Below are positions 34,777 through 46,122 of a stretch of 64,000 nucleotides of DNA, one piece after another (position 1 is the first letter of the stretch; the number at the start of each line of letters is the position of its first letter). The notes under the pieces are model-generated. The model ran no database searches, was not told the origin of the DNA, and was given only the letters and a program-made list of their open reading frames with translations. The position numbers and the translations under genes are program-made. Source of the DNA: Gnetum montanum (Eukaryota > Streptophyta > Gnetopsida > Gnetales > Gnetaceae); NCBI GenBank assembly GCA_015680685.1, contig MNCI01010471.1, forward strand, positions 62,001 to 126,000. The letters are read 5' to 3'.

Positions 34777-35623
34777 TGATGAGTGGCAAGGTACCCCTAC
34801 ACTCAACCATACGAATACGAGTGTTCTCACGCGCGATCCGATCGAACTCCGCAGACGGACTAGTTGTGGCACCTAGACAGTTATCCTTAGATCACAGTTT
34901 GCTATCTTCCCATCTGGACTAGTATTGTATTTTTCACGTATGGTTTAGTCCAGATGAGGTGTGTGATGTGTTTCCTAATTCTAACACTACTCCTGAAGGC
35001 ATTGGAATGCAAGATTAACTAAGCTAAGCTACGAGGAAAAAGTAACGAAATCTAATCTAGCCTAAGTGTGACGAGCAACCGATTCCTTGCTCAACTGTAC
35101 ACATCTTGGACCTCATGCACGACTACCACTGGGATTACCAAGCACAAATCCTAGGTACGCCACTTGGATACCAAGTAGTCATACTTAAATGCTTGTAATC
35201 AATTCGTACTCATTCCATGTTCTAAGAGTTTAAGGATGAGAGAGAAAGTAGTAAATAACAATTAAATAAACAAAGTGACTACTACAATGATGAAGTAATC
35301 TCGATCTTTATTGTCAATCATGTGCGTGTCCAAGTACGTCACACTCGAATAAAGAATGTCGTACAATTACATTCACCACACTACAGGCAGACATGGGAAA
35401 ATAATCTATCTCTAGAGTGGTCAAATTGCCAGAGCTTCGCTACTCCTAATTCCTAATTGTCAAACAAGGGAGAGCCGCTTCTTATTTATAGACATTACAG
35501 CGGACTATGATATCGCATATGCGATATCGTAGGGAAGACGCGATATCGCGTACGCAATATCGTAGGGGATGCGATATTGTGATGGACGTGATATCGCGGC
35601 CCATGCGATATCGCATCCCATCA
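34777..35623 (-). repeat. 5' LTR of the 27.5-35.6 kb element with CGATATCG array and TATA box
   Basis: 847 bp, TGATGAGTGG to CATCCCATCA. On the minus strand the U3 carries about eight CGATATCG-type motifs between 35508 and 35616, including the 14-bp palindrome ACGCGATATCGCGT at 35538-35551. They lie just upstream of TATAAATAAG (35481-35490). TCTTTATTCGAGTGTG, further downstream on the minus strand, is shared with other LTRs here. Confidence 0.92.
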
Positions 35624-35769
35624 TTGATGCAAGTATTTATATAGGCTTTGGATGAATTAGCGTTGATGCATGTGCATCAACACATCAAATGATGCATGAA
35701 TGGACATGTGTTGATAGGGTTACATCGACGAGGACACATTGATGCAACTAACCAATAGTTACTTCATCA
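35624..35769 (-). repeat. Right part of the split older LTR (U3 with its own palindrome array)
   Basis: Continues the LTR of 26900-27521. Minus-strand TATA is CCTATATAAATAC (about 35631-35643), preceded by TTGATGCA-type motifs including an inverted pair GTTGATGCA / TGCATCAAC with a 2-bp spacer at 35662-35681. The right end CTTCATCA (35769) followed by minus-strand purine-rich AAAAGGAAAAGCATT fits an LTR start after a polypurine tract. Confidence 0.6.
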
Positions 35770-36405
35770 AATGCTTTTCCTTTTATACTTAAGAAAAAAT
35801 ATTTTGATGAAAAGAAAAAATGTATTAAAGTTGAAGACTAAAAAAACAATATATAATTGAAGATATGAAACATTAAGCTAGTGTCAACAATAAGAATGAT
35901 AAAATGACAATAAAGAATCCAAAGAAGACAAAAGCTCATATGTATATTTTTATTCCTACTAGAGAAATTGTTAAGTAGCTTGAGTAGATAACTAGTAAGA
36001 TAAATTTTTCCTTATCCAACAAGAATACTATTAACTTAAAGATTAAAACTAGTATCAACAAGAAGGTTATAATTAATAGTAACAATTCTCAACATAAGAC
36101 TATTAACAAGTGATGAGATGAAGATCTTCTAAAAGTGTTTTCATTTTCTTACTTTAATATAAATATTGGTTTAAAGAAATAGCTCTCTATCTAAAATCAT
36201 TTTACTTTTTAAGTTCAATAATAAAATGTTGAAAAGTGATGTAAGTTTTGTCAATAAACAATCCTAAAATAAGAAAGGTTTTTCTTTCCATATGTTTTTT
36301 TTCATGATGTCTACTTAGTGTTAAGTGTGTGATGTACTCTAAATTTTCTTTGCATATTATTTATATTTTTTTAAGGTCTAACCATCCCTCCCTATCTTGC
36401 CCCAC
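35770..36405. repeat. Older element interior; left arm of a diverged inverted repeat
   Basis: 35770-36100 is homologous in reverse complement to about 46230-46560 (for example ATAATAGTATTCTTG- and CTCAACATAAGA-type blocks, roughly 70 percent by eye), and both translate to related segments (INFSLSNKNTINLKIK versus VIFSLFNDNTINSRIK). The two arms flank the plus-strand element. 36069-36250 is also the exact source of the misplaced piece at 36921-37102. No family recognised. Confidence 0.5.
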
Positions 36406-37283
36406 TAATAAAGTCAATTTTTGTTGTGATGGAATATTGTATTCATAATATCGAAGCAACAATGTTGTCGATACGATGTTGTCGCACATGCTATGTCATC
36501 GTTGATGCAATGTCTTGAGATATGTGTAGCCTTATAAATACTAACACTTCGGTGCACAATCCGATAACTTTTCATTCCAATCCTTAGCTAGACTCTTCCA
36601 ATTTGTTTTCATAGTTTTAGCAATAAAGTGAATGCTCGCAATGTGGTGTTGAGCAATTGTACCATATTCTTATTCGAGTGAATTGTACTCTAACATAGTT
36701 CATGACTAATAATAAAGATCGAGATTACTTTTCATCACTGTAGCATCCACTTAGTTGTTTGTGTGTTTACTTAGAATAATTTCCTTGGTTTCTTAGTTAA
36801 TCCTTTACATTCTAAGCATTTTATTTTACATGTTAGTAGTAAGCGGAAAGGATATGACTGGTTTTGAGCACTAAGTGTAGTTATTTGGTAACCCAGTAGT
36901 GGCATTGCTTGGTTTGCCTNCAAAACTTACATCACTTTTCAACATTTTATTATTGAACTTAAAAAGTAAAATGATTTTAGATAGAGAGCTATTTCTTTAA
37001 ACCAATATTTATATTAAAGTAAGAAAATGAAAACACTTTTAGAAGATCTTCATCTCATCACTTGTTAATAGTCTTATGTTGAGAATTGTTACTATTAATT
37101 ATNTCTAACTAAGAGCTAAACGATACACTTGCACTTCACTAGCTCAAAGTGGGAAGATAGTGATCTCAAACTTAATATCAATTACTAACATAATAACATT
37201 GTCCATCCACCAATTACAATTTGGTCACTTGCTAGCACTCACGACTTGTATGGTAGAGTGTTTGGATACTCTACCACTCATCA
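36406..37283 (+). repeat. 5' LTR of the plus-strand element, containing a misplaced segment
   Basis: TAATAAAGTCAATTTTTGTT (first TG mutated to TA) to CTCTACCACTCATCA. An array of GATGTTGTCGATACGATG-like motifs precedes TATAAATA at 36533-36540. Between the Ns at 36920 and 37103 the expected LTR sequence (compare about 45723-45945) is replaced by 182 bp from elsewhere. TTGACATTGTTGTCAGGGAA at 37284-37303 is the decayed primer-binding site. Confidence 0.88.
36921..37102. other. 182-bp exact inverted copy of 36069-36250, bracketed by Ns
   Basis: Base for base the reverse complement of 36069-36250, in the middle of an LTR that otherwise aligns with its partner. Single Ns lie on both sides (36920, 37103). 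All other repeats here are diverged, so perfect identity points to an assembly or gap-filling error. Confidence 0.9.
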
Positions 37284-37431
37284 TTGACATTGTTGTCAGG
37301 GAATGTGTCAATGTGTGCTAAGTAATTGATCTTACAAAGTTCATTATATCAAGAAGCATAAAGTACATTTTCACAACCTTTAAATAATTATAATAATGCA
37401 CACACACGTAAACAAGCATTATAACTACAAC

Positions 37432-39967
37432 ATGGCTTCAACACAAAGAGACAAGATGTCACCTAGCAAAGAACTATAGAAAAGTGATGACAGAAATCAT
37501 GATAACGAAAAGTCTAGTGCACTAATGCAAACAAGAGTTTCATATGCTCACAATGATCTGTACTATCTTGACTTTATAGTCATCCTTCATCAAGATGAAT
37601 AATTTAGATTGAGGGATATGTAGGGATTCATAGTCTTACCAACAAAATGCTCCATACCACTAACGTTTCAAGTTGGCCTCAAGAAGGCTAACCTAAGTCA
37701 TAAACAAGAAGGATACCAAGTCACAAAGAACATGACCAGGTTCTACTAGCCAATAGAGGCTTAGGCAAAAATGGATGCTATTATGGAAGCTCAACATGAA
37801 CAAGAGAAGGAAAAGAAAGGCCCTCATATAGTTGTCTTGGAGGAAATTACATATACCTCATTCCAAGATGATAAATTCTATCAACTTCGAAGATCCCACT
37901 CATACACACTAGGTATACACACTAAAGATCCTATCAACACAAACTTGAATTCAACTCTTGTAGAGGACCTTTGAAGGAATGTGAAAGACTTAAGATATAG
38001 GTAGAGCTCAAGGCCTAGAGCTTCTAATGAGCCAAAGGAGAATGAATCAATGAGTCACTAAAGGAGAACTAGCCAGCACCATTCTCCAACTGCTTCCTTC
38101 ACCTCTTCATGCCCATCTGTAGAGTCTAACAAGAAAGAAGGTCAATACAAAGACCATGACAAGGACAAATGAAGGGATGATGAGAGACATGAGTATAAAG
38201 GAAGATATGTTGATAGTGAAGAGGATGATTATGAACAAAGAAGAGAAAGAATTAGACGTGAAGAAAGGGAGCATTATGAACATAGAAGGAATCACCAATA
38301 CAATAGAGCCTACAAACTCGATCACTATGAAGAACCCCTATTCGCTACTCATGGTATGATAAACATCAAGGAAGTAATCTATGTTCCAAAAAGCCACATA
38401 AGGGACATACAACTTAAGCAATGCAAATCCACAACACCACCTTCAAGTATTCCATGATGCTTATGCCCTCAAAAAAATTGAAAGTGATTAGCAGAAACTA
38501 AAGGTGTTCCCAAGGATGCTCATTAAGAAGGAAGAAAGCTGGTATAGATCCCTAGAACCAAAATCAATTCAAAGATGAAGTACCATGCTAGAGCTCTTCA
38601 ATAATAAATATCAGACTTACCCATGAGTGTCAAAATTAAGAAAGTAGATTGAAGGATGGAACTAAGGGATACATAAATCCTTTGATGTAGCAATGGGCAT
38701 ATAATATTCCTTACTGCAAAGATGCCCAAGCCATGGATTCTTGCAGAAAGAACAACTAAGGCACATAGTAGATTGGTTGAGGAACTAAACTAGAGAGCCC
38801 CTTGGGATTTATGCCCAAGGACAACTATCAGAGATGACCACCAATCAGATTCAAAAATTCATTGATCAAGTAGTGAAAAATAAAGGAGAACTCAAGAAGA
38901 GAGAGTTAGTTGAAGAGTATAGCAGAGATCCATCAATAAGGAAATGCGATGTGTAGATATGTGACAAGTAAGACGATGAAACCTTGGAAGATGTTATCTA
39001 GAAAAAGACTCTACCAATAAAAAAATCAATGAATGATATAGCAACCATGATAGAGAAAATGTGGGATTTAGTGGACAAAAAACTTGTTGTAGCCATGAAG
39101 AGTGTGGAAGAGAGGACTAAACAAGCATTCAATAAGGGCAATGAGAAGAAAAAGAAAAGAGACTATGGATGAAAAGGAAAAGTTGCTTCAATGGAATAAT
39201 GTAGTGACTCCAATTCATAGGAAGAGCAAAAATGCAAGGTATGCGAATATAAACATCGTAAGAGATGTTTTCCTATTATGGCCCACTTGTAGAAATTTGG
39301 GGCATATGCACTCAGTTCAAGCTTTGTCAAAAAGCATATGCCCAGAAGGCTACCTTATCCTCAAGGTAATATAAGGCAACCTTTCCAACCAACATATTAC
39401 CCAAGTGGAGCCTACCCACAACCACAAGAGTAATATCACCAATAGTGGTAGCAACCATAGACATGGGCAATTCCATCACCAAGGTGATAATATCCATACA
39501 GGTAATTAGATCCTTATGAATATTACATTTAATGTCCAGTATCTCCAAGGAATACTTTAGTCCAAACTTCTTCTCCTTATTATCCACTAGAATACTACAG
39601 CCCTACTACTCTAAGGATGGATCACAATCCTAATGCTCATCTACTAGTAGCTGGCTTGTCAAATCCCCCTTCCAATTCTTTACCAATAGTGCCACCACCT
39701 ATCATGCAGGGGGAACTGCCATCATAATCTCAATAGAGAAGTGCTACAAGGGCAATGAATATGCAAAGAGAGGATCATACCAACAGTGCTAAAGTGAGAA
39801 TTGAGAAAACATCCTTTCTTCAAGATAAGTCCCAAAAGGCTAGTAGAGTTAGGACTTCATTGAATCATGTTCCTTATACAACAAATCCCCTTACAAATAC
39901 TATGCTTCCATCACAACTAGATCAAAAATTGGAAACTGTCATGTTAATTGAGATAGTAACAAACTAG
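37432..39967 (+). pseudogene. gag: Gag of the plus-strand element, decayed
   Basis: ATG at 37432 (MASTQRDKMSPSKEL). The N-terminal half contains a highly charged stretch (DYEQRRERIRREEREHYEHR, about 38220-38290). The capsid-like domain follows with DAYALKKIESD, SWYRSLEPKSIQR, MLELFNNKYQTYP, RCPSHGFLQKEQLRHIVDWL and TREPLGIYAQGQLSEMTTNQ (38450-38850), which aligns block by block with the Gag at 32635-34646. A Pro/Tyr/Gln-rich tail occupies about 39370-39967. More than twenty stops, mostly where Gln or Trp is expected, plus frameshifts abolish the frame. The long basic/acidic N-terminal insert has no counterpart in the minus-strand Gag. Confidence 0.8.
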
Positions 39968-39970
39968 ATN

Positions 39971-40206
39971 ATATCTGTTGTGGGCTGGTGTAAGGATGAT
40001 GTTGACATTTTGAACTTTCAGTCCACAAATATACCCTTTGCTATCATTAGTAATGCATGGAATTCTTTGTGTATGTATGACTCCTTGCTTGTCTTCCTTA
40101 GAAATTTTGGTAGATAAGTTTCTCATTCTTAACTTAGCATCCATAGTGCTAAGCAATGCTCTTCCCATAATGATAGGAAATTTCTTGTCATCATTTTTCA
40201 CATCGA
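39971..40206 (-). pseudogene. Retropepsin C-terminal fragment in the wrong orientation, between Ns
   Basis: On the minus strand DVKNDDKKFPIIMGRALLST followed by MDAKLRM matches the end of the Ty3/gypsy aspartic protease (usual form FPIILGRPFLAT, then a DVxxGKLTL strand). The element around it runs on the plus strand. Ns at 39970 and 40207 bracket the piece exactly as they do at 36921-37102, so inversion by the assembler is the simplest reading. It shows that a protease domain did exist in or near this element. Confidence 0.6.
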
Positions 40207-40207
40207 N

Positions 40208-41989
40208 GACCAACATATAGGGGAATTGAGGACTTAAAATGTGAATTTAAAAATAAAAAAGAAAGTATAGTTGGATCTTTTGAGATGGAAAGACCATCTA
40301 GTCCAACAAGATATATGTTCCTAGATGATCAAACTTTGATTACCATCAAAATAATATGGGACAATAACCAAAAAACCAAGTTACTAAGGATGGTAAGTGA
40401 GAAACCTAGAGTGTATGATCCCAGGGATCTAGGATCCATTTTTCAAACAATTGCCCATGAGTTCATGGGAGAGATATCTTATCCTATTTAGGAATTAATA
40501 AGTCCTTTTCAACTTTTTGTTTTACAATTCTTTTTGGTTTATAATTTCTTATTATAATTTTTCATATTTCTTCCCAATTTTCACATTCTTTGATATCTTT
40601 TCATTCTTTATACTTTTCCACTTCTTAATCATTTCATATTCTTTGATATTTTTTAAAATTCTTTCTCTAGTTTTTAATTTTTTATGAATTGCATCATTTG
40701 TCTTGTACATATTTTTGTTAATTTTTCAATAAATTATAAGGAATAAAGTAATAAGTAGTCCCAATAAGGTGAAGATTTCTCTATATTATCAAATCATAAG
40801 CGACTAATTACCTATACAATGAGACCATGACATTCATCCACTCATTCCAACAATAATAGGTTCTTGCCATGTTGATAATGATATTCTTCTCAAAATAAAA
40901 CTAAGAATAAATCTGTGATCATTATGCCTAGATAAAAGAGTGAAGAACCAAGTGGGAACACAAAGGGTGTGACATCAAGGGGATTTGTGGATTCTCTTGG
41001 ATTACTACTATAACTTCTATCCTATTGTTAAGGATGTATTATATCCTTGTATATCTAACAAAAAATGGAAGTAACAATACAATAAGTGCTGCCTTACAAT
41101 GTCACTAGAAAGACATGTTACCCATGCCTGGAGGTAGTCCTTTAGTAAGATCAACACAATCAAAAAAAAATCCATGCACAAAATAAATTTTTGGAGGTTC
41201 CATTGGAAAGACATGCTACCCATCCCTAAAGGTAGGCAGCTTCTCAAGAATCTCAAAAATAAAGAGATTAATTAATAAACTCCTCTCTTGAACAACACGC
41301 CAAGTGGTAATACTTCTTACAATAGTGGTAGCCTTGTGGTTGTGAATCCTAGAGATGAAACAATGTGATGTCACTAGAAAGTGGTGTGGACTTGCTTTGA
41401 ATCTTGGAATGAGGGCTAATGATTACTCTAACCATAAATTACACACAAGGATTCATTGTGCCTATGGTAAGATACCTCAAATCCCAATTTTAGTAATCCC
41501 TTCTATAGTGCATCTCACCTCACTATATATTTAATCATAACTTTATGGTTTTGTATAATATAGCATCATTTTTCCAATCTAGTGATACTAATATGTGTGT
41601 TTTACTAGACATGTATGTCTTACATTCAACTCCTTGAGTGCTTAAGGACACTTTTAAGCATGGTTATATAAGGGAATCTACATATATAACTCTTGTATTT
41701 CATACTTGACAAGCAATCTCACATCATCTTGTACTTTCCAAAATAATCAACACACAATAAATACTTCCCATATCATCTACTAATCTATCCATACATTGAA
41801 AATTCTTAACCCATCTCTTATCCATTCAACAAACTTTTCCTTCCCAAGATTCCTTCCTTATGAACTTTGAATGCCAATTTTTTAAGAACTATGCATCATT
41901 AATGGCCCAAGATCCTTTGGACAAGCTTCACATCTTCCAAACATTCCAATTGATTCATTTGTCCCTAAGAAATTTAATGAAAATTTTAA
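40208..41989 (+). other. Non-coding region between gag and the accessory promoter
   Basis: AT-rich with T-runs (40500-40740). 41450-41560 is conserved with 32210-32310 of the minus-strand element (GGATTCATTGTGCC, ATACCTCAAATCCCAAT, CTTCTATAGTGCATCTCACCTCA). Short ORFs are not supported by any family resemblance. Confidence 0.45.
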
Positions 41990-42300
41990 ATTTCTTCATG
42001 GTGACATCGTAGTGCCTACAATGTCGTATCTATGACATATCATCTATGATGTCACAAATATATAAATAGTATATACACATGTGGGAGTTAGTGAAATTTT
42101 TCACTTCTTCAATTTGCATCAAGAGAGTTTTGCAATTTTTTTCTCAAAGCTCCTGCATGCTAACTTCCTAAGGGCATAACTTCTCCTTCGTAGCTCTGAT
42201 TTTCAAAATTTTTGAACCTTGTTGATCCCAAAGTGCTCAACTTGGTCTTGGCGGGGAGAAGAGGGGAATGGGGGGTTTAACACTGTGCTAACATTAGGAA
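41990..42300 (+). promoter_or_regulatory. Second internal promoter of the plus-strand element
   Basis: GACATCGTAG, ACAATGTCGTATC and ATCTATGATGTCAC (42003-42053) resemble the motif array of this element's own LTR (GATACAATGTCATGG, GTTGATGCGATGTC). They are followed by TATATAAATAGT (TATA at 42061-42069). About 130-200 bp downstream the sequence TCTGATTTTCAAAATTTTT and AGTGCTCAACTTGG matches the region below the internal TATA of the minus-strand element. The accessory frame begins within about 0.7 kb. Confidence 0.55.
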
Positions 42301-42794
42301 ATTTAAGCCAAAATGTTTCTAATACTTGGAAGATATCATAAAGGGTAAGTATAAGAGATAAGAAGAACCTTATAACTAATCAATCAAACTTAAGTTAGAA
42401 GGACTTAGATAATTCTTTTAATGGACCATACCAACTATTTTAAGCCATAATAAGTAAGAAAATGATAACTGTGGAAGGTCATAAGTGAGTAATGATATAA
42501 CACCTAAGGGATTTCTTTTTGAAATTTTTTCCAACTTTGCAATCATGATAAGATAAGAACTTGATATAACCAAGGGTATGAGAAAGGTAAAGAACTATTA
42601 AGAATTGATGTAAACACTTTAATAATTTCAAATCCTTGTTGATTACAAATGGCCTCAAAGAGACCAACAACTGAATGACCTTCCCAACATGGGAGTAAGA
42701 GACTAAGAGGTTGTGGAAGAGGCAAAGTGGGAGAATAAACTCCCCAAGCCAAATACATAGAGTAGGGGGCTTAATCATATAGAATTCATCAACA

Positions 42795-45039
42795 AACTCC
42801 TGCTATCGAGCACTCAACCCAAAGAGAGGTAGAAGTTTCACTAGTGCGTGAACAAGCACAATGCCTGACACTATCTTTGGAATGCCTCCAGGCCATACAA
42901 GAAAAATCATTCATGCCCACAATCATTGTGGAGCTAAACTTTGGTTTGTTTATGGAATTTGCTCTAGAAGTAGTGAAGGTGTAATTGCAAGTATCTCCTT
43001 TATGGCCCACAATAATGAATGGTACTTAGGAGAAATGTACCAATTCTAGCAGAATAAACAAGGTGATGCAACAATCAAAATTGAAGGAGTTTTTGTGTCT
43101 TACTTAGTGGAGGTAATCGCCAAGGCCCTTAACATCCCAAATGAAGGGGCAAATGTGGCATAGATCTCAACAAGATCTAATACTGATGCTAAAAGGTTGT
43201 GGTTGCACCGGGCATATGGTAAGGAGGACAAAGAATATAGCAAGCTCACAGGTGAGGAAAAGATATACTTTAATATTGGAACCTACCATCTATTTTCAAT
43301 AAAGAGGCTCAATAGAATATCTACATATGTGGCCAAAGCAAGTGCAATCTTGATGGGAAAATTCAATGCTAACATCTCCCATCTGTTCTTCCTCAAGATT
43401 CAAAGGCAATTTAAAGAGAAGAAGGTAGGGAGGCTAACATTTCCATTTCCTTGCCTTATTAGGAAGCTGTGCAAGTAAGCTGAAATCCTAGGGTACACTA
43501 ATGATGCCCCTAGGAAGTCCTAAAATGTTGCCTATGTAGAAATGTTTAAGCCAATAACACCAAAAAAAGATCAAGTAGAAAAACCAACATGCACCAAGGG
43601 AGTTGTAGGAACCACCCTTACCAATAGCATTCCAACTACTAGTCAACAATAACAAGTAGGACCTAGTAGCCAATCATAAACTAAACAGCAACTGTAATAG
43701 CAACAACAATAACAAGTTTCATCACCACCACAGAACTATAGACCATCCATGAGCCAGTTGTAGCATATTGTAGAAACAATAAGTTGGGGAACAAGAGAGG
43801 GGACCAATTTGTACAAAGTATAGGAGAGCTCCTCAAGGCCCACAATATCCATAGATCCAACTAGTGAAAAAGTGTCATTCCAAGCAGGAGGAGAGGATGA
43901 TTGGACACAACAAATATTTGGAATTGCTGCATCATTCCAAGTCATGTTGGAAACTGGTGAAGGTGCCATTATTGTGATCATGTAACACCAGGATGCAACA
44001 GAAGCCATGGAGGTCATCATTGATCACATCAATGAATCCTTCAATGTACCTGTTGTGCCACTGGTTGATATCTGTAGAGCACATGATGTCCAAATTCTTA
44101 CCGAAGCCTTAATGACTCTTATCAAGCATGAAGACATGGTGAACAGACTATTGTAAATAGGTCAAGTGATGAAAAATATTTTTGATATCCCTAGTGATAT
44201 CACTATAGTCTAGTTTCATTTGATAGCCACAAAAGGAAAGTTGGTCATGATTGAAACCAGGGATGAGCATGCAGAGAATGAGATACAACAGTTGCAAAAA
44301 GAGTTAGCCACCCTGAGAGCTAAATGAAGAGACCCAATGCAATTCATAGCATCATACCAACTAGCTCAATTTAGAATCGATGACATGAGGTGATTGATTG
44401 ACCATAACATAAGAATAGAAAAAGAGAAGGAGAATGTAGTGTGGGATGGATTTGCTGTTGAAGCACAAACATATGCACATGCTAAAGCTGTTACAGCCTT
44501 ATAGGAAGAAAATAAATAGTTAGTTGCTAACAATGCTTGATTGACAAACATCAAAAAACAAAAAAATGTTCTTGAGGAGAGCATCTAGCAACTCCAAGAA
44601 TAATTGGTTTAGGTCAACCAAGATATGAGTTGCTTGGATTAAGAAACATGAATGACTTTAAACTTTAAACTAGAAATTACATGTGGAAAAATTTAAACCA
44701 GAAATTATCAAAGCCAACTACTAGGGCTAAAAGGATGTAGTAGTGAACTTAGCACGTCACATGTCAGATTACCAAGAGTTAAGAAAAATGACCAAAGCTT
44801 TTACGGAAGAGAGGCAGCAGTTTGTAGCTTGGTATGTAAAGGCCAACAAGATGTTTTGGCAACTGCCATGTCCATGGGATGTACCCACTACATTTAGAAT
44901 TATTCAATAAGCATGGACATTACATGACCCAAGGATAAAAGAAGAAATGCTTTAGGGACTCCTTAATAGATACCAATTCAAAAAGCCTAAGGATAGAGGA
45001 AAGCAGTCGATGGAAGAGCCTCCACTGCCTAGAACATGA
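42795..45039 (+). pseudogene. Accessory protein gene of the plus-strand element, decayed
   Basis: The start is not identifiable; recognisable sequence begins at about 42795 (REVEVSLVREQAQ, CLQAIQEKSF). The globular domain reads NEWYLGEMYQF, IKIEGVFVSYLVEVIAKALNIPN, RAYGKEDKEYSKLTGEEKIYF and FPCLIRKLCK (43010-43476), collinear with the gene at 28359-31148. A Gln-rich linker (43640-43740), ETISWGTREGTNLY, LIATKGKLVMIETRDEHAEN and coiled-coil heptads (44230-44600) follow. The C-terminus has LPCPWDVPT at about 44867-44893, AWTLHDP and a final MEEPPLPRT with the stop at 45037-45039. Many stops, mostly TAG/TAA at Gln-like sites, and two frameshifts make it non-functional. The shared order of blocks shows that the protein evolved under constraint before decay. 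Confidence 0.72.
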
Positions 45040-45249
45040 ACTACATCGAGCTACTCCAAGTTTTGTTTCATTTTGTTTCATCTTGTCATGTAACTATGTC
45101 ATATTTTGCAAAAACATCACTGCAGCATTCTAATTCATGTAAATAATTAGTAAGTCCTGTACAATTAAGTCTACCTTCCAATTTTGTAAAGGACCCTATT
45201 TTCATTTTGTTTTAACTTGAGGATGAGTTTCTAATTAGTCATGGGGGTA

Positions 45250-46122
45250 TGATAAAGTCAATTTTTGTTGTGATGTGATATCATAGCAACGATGTTGTAG
45301 ATACAATGTCATGGTACATGCTATGTCATTGTTGATGCGATGTCTTAGGATACGTGTAGCCCTATAAATACTGACACTTGGGTGCACAATTCGATAACTT
45401 TTCATTCCAATCCTTAGCTAGACTCTTAAAGTTTGTTTTCATAGTTTTAGTAATAGAGTGAACACCTACAGTGTGGTGTTGAGCAGTTGTACGATGTCTT
45501 TATTTGAGTGAAGTGTACTTGGACGTAGTTCATGACTAGCAATAAATATTGAGATTAATTTTCATCATTGCAGCATCCACTTAGTTTTCTATGTGTTTAC
45601 TTAGAATGATTTCATTGTTTTCTTAATTAATTCTTTACATTTCAAGCACTTTATTTTACATGTTAGTAGTAAGCAGAATGGGTACGACTGGTTTTGAGTG
45701 CTAAGTGTAGTTATCTGGTAACCTAGTAGCGGTGTTACTTGGATCGTCTAGTAGTAATTTCACTTGGTAATCCTAGCAATAGTTACACAAGTCTAAGGCA
45801 TGCATGGTAGACTAGGACTAGATGTCAATCGCATTAGGCTAAGATAGGTTATGTTTTCTTGGTTAACTAGACTTAGAATTATACTTTCAATCATGTTCAC
45901 TTAGGAGCACATAAGAACCTAACAACATTAGTTAATCATATGGCTCACTAAGAGCTAAACCATACACTTGCACTTCACTAGCTTAAACTAGGAAGACAAT
46001 GATCTTGAAATTAACATTAATTACTAGCATAATAACATTGTCCATCCACAGATTACGATCTAGTTGCGCATTGGCACTCATGATTTGTATGGTAGAGTGT
46101 TGGGATACTCTACCACTCATCA
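45250..46122 (+). repeat. 3' LTR of the plus-strand element
   Basis: TGATAAAGTCAATTTTTG directly after the polypurine tract CATGGGGGTA (45240-45249), ending CTCTACCACTCATCA at 46122. TATAAATA is at 45363-45370 and an array of GATGTTGT/GATACAATGTC motifs lies at 45270-45350. It keeps the segment (about 45723-45945) that is replaced in the 5' LTR. Confidence 0.92.

Larger units (their letters stand above)
27522..35623 (-). mobile_element. Complete pol-less LTR retrotransposon (gag + accessory ORF), minus strand
   Basis: Two LTRs (27522-28188 and 34777-35623) enclose, in transcription order, a tRNA-Asp-like primer site, a nearly full-length gag, about 0.9 kb of conserved non-coding DNA, a second TATA promoter, a 930-codon accessory ORF and a polypurine tract. 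The flanks ATGAT (27517-27521) and TTGAT (35624-35628) agree in 4 of 5 bases, fitting an aged target duplication. There is no trace of protease, reverse transcriptase, RNase H or integrase, so the element would depend on enzymes supplied in trans. It fits the general idea of a large retrotransposon derivative, but it carries conserved protein-coding genes rather than non-coding filler. LTR divergence by eye is roughly 10 percent. It sits inside an older LTR. Confidence 0.9.
36406..46122 (+). mobile_element. Complete pol-less LTR retrotransposon (gag + accessory ORF), plus strand
   Basis: LTRs 36406-37283 and 45250-46122 are flanked by the perfect 5-bp duplication CCCAC (36401-36405, 46123-46127). 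In order it has a decayed Asp-type primer site, a gag of about 2.5 kb, a protease-like scrap in reverse orientation between Ns, a 1.8-kb non-coding region, a TATA promoter near 42061, the accessory ORF (to 45039), the polypurine tract CATGGGGGTA and the 3' LTR. No reverse transcriptase or integrase is present. The gene order, accessory family and non-coding landmarks are the same as in the 27.5-35.6 kb element, so a stable pol-less lineage rather than a one-off deletion is likely. It is older: coding parts hold many more stops. Confidence 0.9.

Noticed and set aside
36069-37102. Natural long hairpin formed by perfect 182-bp inverted repeat
   Set aside because: Single Ns at both edges, perfect identity and replacement of expected LTR sequence indicate an assembly artefact.
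42479-42778. Minus-strand ORF of 99 codons before the accessory gene
   Set aside because: Lies in the leader of the plus-strand accessory gene; no domain and no counterpart in the sister element.
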